The position numbers and the translations under genes were made by a program. Shown piece by piece: positions 51,976-56,949 of a DNA stretch of 56,949 nt (position 1 is its first letter; each line of letters starts with the position of its first letter). The notes under the pieces were generated by a model, which saw nothing but the letters and a program-made list of their open reading frames with translations, was not told where the DNA came from and did not search any database. This stretch comes from Candidatus Dormiibacterota bacterium (GTDB lineage Bacteria > Chloroflexota > Dormibacteria > Dormibacterales > Dormibacteraceae): positions 1-56,949 of the forward strand of contig PLJM01000021.1 in NCBI GenBank assembly GCA_003139695.1, in the 5' to 3' direction.

Positions 51976-52271
51976 CAGTTGCCCCTCTGGTGCTTCTTGT
52001 TCGAGCGCGACCGCCAGATCTTGTAGCGGCTGCGATCCGGCCTCAGATACGGCTCGCCTTCAACTGCAACCAGGAAGTCGACCGCCTTCAACATGCCCCT
52101 GACCGCAGGGTTGTCGGGCAGCTCACGCGTTTGGTTCATACGCCGAAAGCCTAGCGACACGACGGTGGCCTTGACCGAGGGAATGGCACCGATGGAGCTC
52201 TTCCGCAGGGTCGCCTTGAGCGTCTTGCCTTCGGTCTTCTGGGCTGGTTTCGGGGACTTGGTGGCGGCCAC
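51975..52271 (-). CDS. rpmD: 50S ribosomal protein L30, extended
   Basis: This 98-residue protein has an L30 core at about 16-71 ([33 protein letters not shown], then [16 protein letters not shown]). Typical L30 is about 60 residues; this one adds a basic N-terminal leader and a C-terminal tail of about 27 residues. One-base overlaps join it to rpsE and rplO. Confidence 0.95.
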   Translation of the reverse strand: MAATKSPKPAQKTEGKTLKATLRKSSIGAIPSVKATVVSLGFRRMNQTRELPDNPAVRGMLKAVDFLVAVEGEPYLRPDRSRYKIWRSRSNKKHQRGN

Positions 52272-52867
52272 TACTTGGTTTCTCCGTTGGCGCTCTCGGC
52301 GGAGCCGTTGAGCTCGCCCTTGCCTTCCGCCTTGCGATAGACGTTGGCGAGGCGCCGGCCGACGATCTGCTCAACCTCTTTGCCGCGGAGCTCGGCGATC
52401 TGCTGCACCGTGCGCAGCTGCTGAAGGGCTGCGAGGGTCGCGCGGACCGTGTTGATCGGGTTGTTCGTGCCGTGCGACTTGGTGAGGATGTCCTTGATAC
52501 CAGCGGTCTCGATCACGGCGCGCATCGCGCCGCCGGATATAACCCCCGTGCCCGGCGCGGCCGGCTTGAGCATGATCCTCGCGGCCCCCAGCTTGAGGCG
52601 CACCTCGTGCGGGATGGTCGTTCCGACCATCGGCACTGTGATCATGTTGCGCTTGGCAACCTCCATTCCCTTGCGGATTGCTTCGGTCACCTCTCGCGCC
52701 TTGCCGATGCCCGCGCCGACTCGCCCATTCATGTCGCCGACCACGATCAGCGCGCTGAACGAGAACTTGCGGCCGCCCTTGACGACCTTGGCCACGCGGT
52801 TGACGCGGACGACGCGATCGGCGAGCTCAGAACGCTCGCCGCTCGAGTGCGGGTATCTGCTGCCCAT
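52271..52867 (-). CDS. rpsE: 30S ribosomal protein S5
   Basis: Complete 198-residue S5 ([53 protein letters not shown]) with a short charged C-terminal extension ([17 protein letters not shown]). Confidence 0.98.
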   Translation of the reverse strand: MGSRYPHSSGERSELADRVVRVNRVAKVVKGGRKFSFSALIVVGDMNGRVGAGIGKAREVTEAIRKGMEVAKRNMITVPMVGTTIPHEVRLKLGAARIMLKPAAPGTGVISGGAMRAVIETAGIKDILTKSHGTNNPINTVRATLAALQQLRTVQQIAELRGKEVEQIVGRRLANVYRKAEGKGELNGSAESANGETK

Positions 52868-52873
52868 TAGCCC

Positions 52874-53227
52874 TTAAAACTCCAGTCCGGCTTCGCGCGC
52901 GGCGTCCGCCAGAGCCTTGATTCTGCCGTGGTAGAGGAAGCCGCCCCGATCGAAGACGACGTTGCTGACGCCGGCTGCCTTGGCTTTGGCCGCAATCGCC
53001 TTGCCGACCTCGATCGCCTCGGCCATGCCGTTGCCTTTGGCCTTCAGACCGACAGTGGATGCGGCTGCCAGGGTACGGCTGCCGTCGTCGTCGATGAGCT
53101 GCGCGTAGACGTGATTGAGGCTTCGGAAGACCGCCAGCCGCGGGCGCTCTTTGGTGCCGCTCACGTGGATGCGCACGCGCTTGTGGCGCTTCAGACGGTT
53201 CACCTTGCGATCGGTTTGCTTGATCAT
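52874..53227 (-). CDS. rplR: 50S ribosomal protein L18
   Basis: Complete 117-residue L18 ([60 protein letters not shown]). Its start overlaps the rplF stop by 4 nt. Confidence 0.98.
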   Translation of the reverse strand: MIKQTDRKVNRLKRHKRVRIHVSGTKERPRLAVFRSLNHVYAQLIDDDGSRTLAAASTVGLKAKGNGMAEAIEVGKAIAAKAKAAGVSNVVFDRGGFLYHGRIKALADAAREAGLEF

Positions 53228-53778
53228 CCGGCCGCCTTGGCGCCCTTGCCGGCTTTGCCGGCCTTGCGCCGGATCTTCTCGCCGCGGTACATGACGCCTT
53301 TGCCCTTGTAAGGCTCGGGCGGTCGCATCCCTCGGATATTCGCTGCCACCTGGCCCACGTCCTCGATCGAGATCCCATTCACCGAGAACTTGGTCGGGTC
53401 CTGGACTTCGATCGATACCCCCGGCGGTGGTTTGTACTTGATCGGGTGCGAGTAGCCGAGGCTGAGCACCACATCATCGCCCTGCTTGGCGACGCGGTAC
53501 CCGACACCGACGAGCTCCAGGTGCTTGGTGAAACCGGTGTTCACTCCCGTGACCATGTTGGCGACGAGGCTGCGGACAAGGCCGTGCAGGGCGCGGTGCT
53601 TGTACCCGTCGGAAGGCCGTTCGAAGACCAGCTGACCGTTGGACTGCTTGACCGTGATGTCCGCCGGCAGGGTGCGTTCGAGCTTGCCTTTCGGCCCTTC
53701 GACCATGACGCGGCCTGGCTGCAAGGTGACCTTCACCGCACCCGGCACGTCGATCGGCAGCTTTCCTATGCGGGACAA
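53224..53778 (-). CDS. rplF: 50S ribosomal protein L6
   Basis: Complete 184-residue L6 ([57 protein letters not shown]). It begins 17 nt after rpsH. Confidence 0.98.
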   Translation of the reverse strand: MSRIGKLPIDVPGAVKVTLQPGRVMVEGPKGKLERTLPADITVKQSNGQLVFERPSDGYKHRALHGLVRSLVANMVTGVNTGFTKHLELVGVGYRVAKQGDDVVLSLGYSHPIKYKPPPGVSIEVQDPTKFSVNGISIEDVGQVAANIRGMRPPEPYKGKGVMYRGEKIRRKAGKAGKGAKAAG

Positions 53779-53795
53779 GTTCTCTCTTTCTTCTC

Positions 53796-54245
53796 CTACC
53801 AGATGTAAGCGAGCACTTCGCCACCGACGCCCTTGCGCAGCGCCTGGCGCCCGCTCATGACGCCTTCGGCCGTGCTGAGGATGGCGATTCCGAGCCCACC
53901 GAGGACCCTGGGGATCTCAGTCTTGCGTGCGTAGACGCGCAGGCCGGGGCGGCTGATCCTCTTCACCCCGGAGATCACGCGCTCGCGATCGGGCCGAGAC
54001 TTGAAGATGATACGCATCGTCTGGGTTGCACCATCGGCCTCGACCTCGAAGCCCGCGATGTAGCCCTCGTCCTTGAGGACACGAGCGATCTCGAGCTTGA
54101 GCTTGGACGCCGGCACCTTGACCTCGGGGTGCCGCGCGCTGTTCGCGTTGCGGACGCGCGTCAGCATGTCTGCGATCGGGTCGCTGATGACCCCGATCGG
54201 AGCTCTCTTGACGGGTTTTGCGACTTTCGCGACTGCGGTGGCCAT
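53796..54245 (-). CDS. rpsH: 30S ribosomal protein S8
   Basis: This 149-residue S8 ([51 protein letters not shown]) has a basic N-terminal extension of about 18 residues. The ATG at 54245 overlaps the rpsN stop (TGATG); the longer open frame upstream is rpsN out of register. Confidence 0.97.
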   Translation of the reverse strand: MATAVAKVAKPVKRAPIGVISDPIADMLTRVRNANSARHPEVKVPASKLKLEIARVLKDEGYIAGFEVEADGATQTMRIIFKSRPDRERVISGVKRISRPGLRVYARKTEIPRVLGGLGIAILSTAEGVMSGRQALRKGVGGEVLAYIW

Positions 54246-54439
54246 CACCAGCTCGACTTCGTGATGCCGGGGATGCGTCCCTCGGCGGCAAGGTTGCGGA
54301 AGCAGATTCGGCACATGCCGAACTTGCGAAGGAAAGCGCGCGGGCGCCCACACAGGCGACACCGGTTATGGAACCGGACCTTGTACTTGGGGTGCACGAG
54401 GTCTCTCTTCCAGCGCTCAAGCGAAGATTTCTTGGCCAA
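54245..54439 (-). CDS. rpsN: 30S ribosomal protein S14, zinc-binding type
   Basis: This 64-residue short S14 carries the zinc ribbon CRLCGRP and CRICFRN. This type is typical of Firmicutes, Actinobacteria and Chloroflexi-related lineages, in contrast to the roughly 100-residue zinc-free form. Confidence 0.98.
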   Translation of the reverse strand: MAKKSSLERWKRDLVHPKYKVRFHNRCRLCGRPRAFLRKFGMCRICFRNLAAEGRIPGITKSSW

Positions 54440-54447
54440 GCTTTCTC

Positions 54448-55077
54448 TTACCTCTTCCTAAATGGCATTCCGAGCCGTGTCAGCAGGCTTCGGGCCTCGT
54501 CATCGGTGCGGGCTGTGGTCACGATCGACACTTCCAGCCCGCGGAGTTTGTCGATCTTGTCGTAGTCGATCTCAGGAAATACGACCTGCTCGCGCAGGCC
54601 AAGCGAGTAGTTGCCGCGGCCATCGAAGCCCTCGGGGCTGACGCCGCGGAAGTCGCGGATTCGAGGCAACGCGACGTTCAGGAGCTTGTCGAGGAAGAAC
54701 CACATGCGCCGGCCGCGCAGCGTGGCCTTGATCCCAACAGTCTGACCCGCGCGCAGCTTGAAAGCGGCCACGGACTTGCGTGCCTTGATCAACGCCGGCT
54801 TTTGCCCGGTTATCGTGACGACGTCGCCGACAGCGGCATCCAGGGCTTTGTCATTGTCCTTGGCCTCGCCGATGCCAATGTTGACCACGACCTTCGCGAC
54901 GCGCGGCACCTCCATGGTGTTGGCGTAGTCGAACTCCTTGGTCATCTGAGGGACTACTGAGTCGCGGTACGCCTTCAGCATTCGCGGCGGTCCTTCGGCA
55001 CGGGTCGAAGGACCCTGCGACACGGCGGGCTTCGAGTCGGCCTTCCTCTGCTTCGGGGCGGTTTTCTGCTTGCTCAC
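54448..55077 (-). CDS. rplE: 50S ribosomal protein L5 with N-terminal extension
   Basis: The L5 core begins at [17 protein letters not shown] and includes [31 protein letters not shown] and the C-terminal GMPFRKR. GTG at 55077 overlaps the rplX stop (GTGA) and adds about 32 Lys/Gln/Pro-rich residues not usual for L5. Initiation at the internal ATG (54981) would give a standard protein. Confidence 0.95.
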   Translation of the reverse strand: MSKQKTAPKQRKADSKPAVSQGPSTRAEGPPRMLKAYRDSVVPQMTKEFDYANTMEVPRVAKVVVNIGIGEAKDNDKALDAAVGDVVTITGQKPALIKARKSVAAFKLRAGQTVGIKATLRGRRMWFFLDKLLNVALPRIRDFRGVSPEGFDGRGNYSLGLREQVVFPEIDYDKIDKLRGLEVSIVTTARTDDEARSLLTRLGMPFRKR

Positions 55078-55460
55078 TGGGCCTCCGTCTTGCGAACGCG
55101 CTCGTATGGCTCGCCGCAGTGGCGGCACACCAGGGCGCGCGCGCCCGACTCGAGCACGATGTGCTTGGTGCGAGTCGGCTTCGAGCACGAGGGGCAGAGG
55201 AGCATCACGTTGGAGTAGTCGAGGGGCGCCTCGAAGTCGACGACGCCACCCTGCGCGACGTTGACACCACCGCGGGACTGTCCCGCCTTGGTGTGGCGCT
55301 TCAGGATGTTGACGCCTTTGACCACGATCTTGTGCTTGTCCGGCAAAGTGCGAAGAACATCGCCGTGCTTGCCCTTGTCCTTGCCGGCCACGACGATCAC
55401 GGGATCGCCCGGGGCGAGGTCGAGCCAGCGACGCTTGGGTTGCAACTTGTTGCGCAGCAT
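55074..55460 (-). CDS. rplX: 50S ribosomal protein L24
   Basis: This 128-residue L24 has a KOW domain ([23 protein letters not shown]) and a C-terminal zinc-ribbon-like extension with CPSC and CRHC pairs (about 90-93 and 114-117), as in several bacterial lineages. Confidence 0.97.
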   Translation of the reverse strand: MLRNKLQPKRRWLDLAPGDPVIVVAGKDKGKHGDVLRTLPDKHKIVVKGVNILKRHTKAGQSRGGVNVAQGGVVDFEAPLDYSNVMLLCPSCSKPTRTKHIVLESGARALVCRHCGEPYERVRKTEAQ

Positions 55461-55465
55461 GGTGT

Positions 55466-55834
55466 TTAGAGGACCTCCGGGGCGAGGCTGATGATCTTCA
55501 TGAAGTTGCGCTCGCGAAGCTCGCGTGCAACTGGGCCGAAGATGCGAGTGCCTCGTGGGTTGTTGGCTTGTGCAAGCAGCACCGCGGCGTTCTCATCGAA
55601 GCGGATGAGCGAGCCATCGGGGCGGCGATATTCCTTTGTGACGCGTACCACCACCGCCTTCACGACCTCGCCCTTCTTGACCTGGCCGCCCGGCTGCGCC
55701 GACTTGACGGTGGCCGTGATGATGTCGCCCACCGAGGCGTACTTGCGGTAATGGCCTCCGGCGACGCGGATGCACAGGAGCTCCTTGGCTCCCGAGTTGT
55801 CCGCGACCTTGAGGCGTGTCTCCTGCTGGATCAT
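55466..55834 (-). CDS. rplN: 50S ribosomal protein L14
   Basis: Complete 122-residue L14 ([55 protein letters not shown]). Its start overlaps rpsQ by 4 nt. Confidence 0.99.
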   Translation of the reverse strand: MIQQETRLKVADNSGAKELLCIRVAGGHYRKYASVGDIITATVKSAQPGGQVKKGEVVKAVVVRVTKEYRRPDGSLIRFDENAAVLLAQANNPRGTRIFGPVARELRERNFMKIISLAPEVL

Positions 55835-56124
55835 CTGGCTTTCTCGACAATCTCAAGTACGCGCCAGCGCTTCTCTTTGGAGATGGCGCGCGTCTCGGTG
55901 ATGCGAACCAGGTCGCCGACACCACACTCGTTCTTCTCGTCGTGGACCTTGAACTTGGTGCGCTGCCGGACTGTCTTCTTGTAAAGGCGGTGCGCCTTGG
56001 CCGAGCCGACCTGGACGATCACCGTCTTGTCCATCTTGTCCGAGATCACGGTGCCCAGCCGGACTTTGCGCTGGCCGCGCATAGACGTTTCGACTTCGGT
56101 CGGTGCCGGCGTCATCACGCTCAT
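55831..56124 (-). CDS. rpsQ: 30S ribosomal protein S17
   Basis: This 97-residue S17 ([51 protein letters not shown]) has an N-terminal extension of about 17 residues before the core. Confidence 0.98.
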   Translation of the reverse strand: MSVMTPAPTEVETSMRGQRKVRLGTVISDKMDKTVIVQVGSAKAHRLYKKTVRQRTKFKVHDEKNECGVGDLVRITETRAISKEKRWRVLEIVEKAR

Positions 56125-56465
56125 GAGCTCTTCTCCGCCTTGGCCTTCGCGGCCTTGGCGCCGCGCTTCGGTTTGGTGTCTTCGGCGGGCTCCTCGGCTG
56201 CTTTCGCCGAAGCCTTCTTGGCCTTGGGCTCGGCGACTGCGACCGTAACGGCCTCGGGCGCGACCTGGGCGACGATGCCGAAGGCGCGCTCCTGGAGCAC
56301 GGTCATGATTCGCGCGATGTCGTGGCGCGCCTTGGAGATCTGGCTCGAATTCTCGAGCTGGCCGACGGCGTGCTTGAACCTGAGCTCGTAAAGCTCCCTA
56401 CGGGCTGCCTTGAGCTTGCCGCCAAGCTCATCGACCTCAAGGACTCTCAACTCGTCAACCTTCAT
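56121..56465 (-). CDS. rpmC: 50S ribosomal protein L29 with long C-terminal tail
   Basis: Residues 1 to about 66 are L29 ([38 protein letters not shown], then [15 protein letters not shown]). The remaining roughly 48 residues are an Ala/Lys/Glu-rich, probably disordered tail; typical L29 ends near residue 65. Confidence 0.96.
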   Translation of the reverse strand: MKVDELRVLEVDELGGKLKAARRELYELRFKHAVGQLENSSQISKARHDIARIMTVLQERAFGIVAQVAPEAVTVAVAEPKAKKASAKAAEEPAEDTKPKRGAKAAKAKAEKSS

Positions 56466-56893
56466 CTGGCAGCTCCCGCCGCGGCAGAGTCCACGCTCAC
56501 GAAGCGGGTCTTGATCGGCAGCTTCGATGCGGCCAGCTTCATCGCCTCCTTGGCGATCTCCTGCGTCACGCCGCCCATCTCAAACAGAACGCGGCCTGGC
56601 TTGACCACGGCCACCCAGCCTTCAGGGTTGCCCTTGCCAGATCCCATGCGAGTCTCGGCTGGCTTCTTGGTGATTGATTTGTCAGGAAAGACGCGGATCC
56701 AGATCTGGCCGCCGCGCTTGACGTGGCGGGTCATGGCACGGCGGGCCGCCTCGATCTGGCGGTTGCTCATCCAGCACGCTTCCATCGCCTGCAGACCGAA
56801 GTCGCCGAACGCCACCGTGGCGCCGCGCGTGGCGATGCCCTTGCGGCGGCCGCGGTGCATCTTCCGGTACTTGACGCGCTTCGGCATCAACAT
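56462..56893 (-). CDS. rplP: 50S ribosomal protein L16
   Basis: Complete 143-residue L16 ([53 protein letters not shown]). The start overlaps the rpsC stop (TGATG). Confidence 0.99.
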   Translation of the reverse strand: MLMPKRVKYRKMHRGRRKGIATRGATVAFGDFGLQAMEACWMSNRQIEAARRAMTRHVKRGGQIWIRVFPDKSITKKPAETRMGSGKGNPEGWVAVVKPGRVLFEMGGVTQEIAKEAMKLAASKLPIKTRFVSVDSAAAGAAR

Positions 56894-56949
56894 CAGCTCT
56901 TGTCCTTCTTGGTAGTCGTCTTCTTCGCGGCGGGCTTGGCGGCGGGCTT
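56893..56949 (-). CDS. rpsC: 30S ribosomal protein S3, C-terminal tail (partial)
   Basis: The last 18 codons ([18 protein letters not shown]) of the gene upstream of rplP continue past the window edge. Position before rplP and the Lys/Ala-rich tail identify it as rpsC; the core lies outside. Confidence 0.8.
   Translation of the reverse strand, partial: KPAAKPAAKKTTTKKDKS

Overview
The window is a GC-rich bacterial chromosome segment. Genes are tightly packed, and 4-nt start/stop overlaps (ATGA, GTGA, CTGA) and 1-nt overlaps (TGATG, TAATG) are frequent. Start codons include many GTG and TTG and, by inference, one CTG and one ATT. The content points to a deep Terrabacteria lineage, such as Dormibacterota/Chloroflexota or a relative of Actinobacteriota. 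Supporting traits are the zinc-type S14, a SigR/RsrA-like sigma/anti-sigma pair, CIRCE-controlled groESL, cdaA-cdaR-glmS, an AcpS-NnrD fusion, and TANNNT -10 boxes lying directly against start codons. There is no rRNA, so placement stays tentative. No insertion sequence, prophage or CRISPR array was found.

Layout. 1-3.8 kb: a zinc/manganese-type ABC importer (binding protein, ATPase, permease) divergent from a Fur-family repressor followed by a VIT-type metal transporter; the spacer between them holds four TTGCRCAA-like boxes at exact 13-bp spacing. 3.9-8.1 kb: a tandem universal stress protein, a GNAT/ADP-forming acyl-CoA synthetase fusion and a single-domain universal stress protein, with a DosR-like palindrome. 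8.1-11.2 kb: one operon in the order DsrE2, TusA, SQR-like flavoprotein, TusA, DsrE2, PPOX, a mirrored sulfur-trafficking cassette. 11.5-15.1 kb: a membrane protein, tRNA-Thr, a DinB-like protein, an M20 dipeptidase, and a divergent pair of paralogous helical proteins, one carrying a winged helix. 15.4-20 kb: a branched-chain amino acid ABC importer. 20.5-20.8 kb: tRNA-Ser and tRNA-Asp.

20.9-25.6 kb holds a cNMP-binding/CpaE-like ATPase fusion, an IscA-type protein, a membrane protein, groES-groEL and a DUF2007-type protein. 25.6-30.3 kb carries the tRNA t6A genes tsaD, tsaB and tsaE with rimI and the thiamine genes thiL and thiE. 30.4-38.9 kb carries SigR-like/RsrA-like regulators, alr, acpS-nnrD, glmS, cdaR, cdaA, argF and a PH-like membrane protein. 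39-43.5 kb carries a long-chain acyl-CoA ligase, a ribbon-helix-helix-like protein, a class III aminotransferase and a tyrosine phosphatase. From 43.5 kb to the end runs, on the minus strand, the ribosomal superoperon: rpsC(partial)-rplP-rpmC-rpsQ-rplN-rplX-rplE-rpsN-rpsH-rplF-rplR-rpsE-rpmD-rplO-secY-adk-map-infA-rpmJ-rpsM-rpsK-rpsD-rpoA-rplQ-truA-rplM-rpsI.

The window is largely housekeeping, but several features are unusual. They are the mirrored DsrE2/TusA/SQR operon, the divergent paralogue pair with its own inverted-repeat operator candidate, a dispersed family of hairpin repeats with compensatory stem changes, the 13-bp-phased operator array, two CIRCE elements sharing a half-site edge, recurrent leaderless-type promoters, and an open reading frame that exactly fills the rpsK-rpsD gap.
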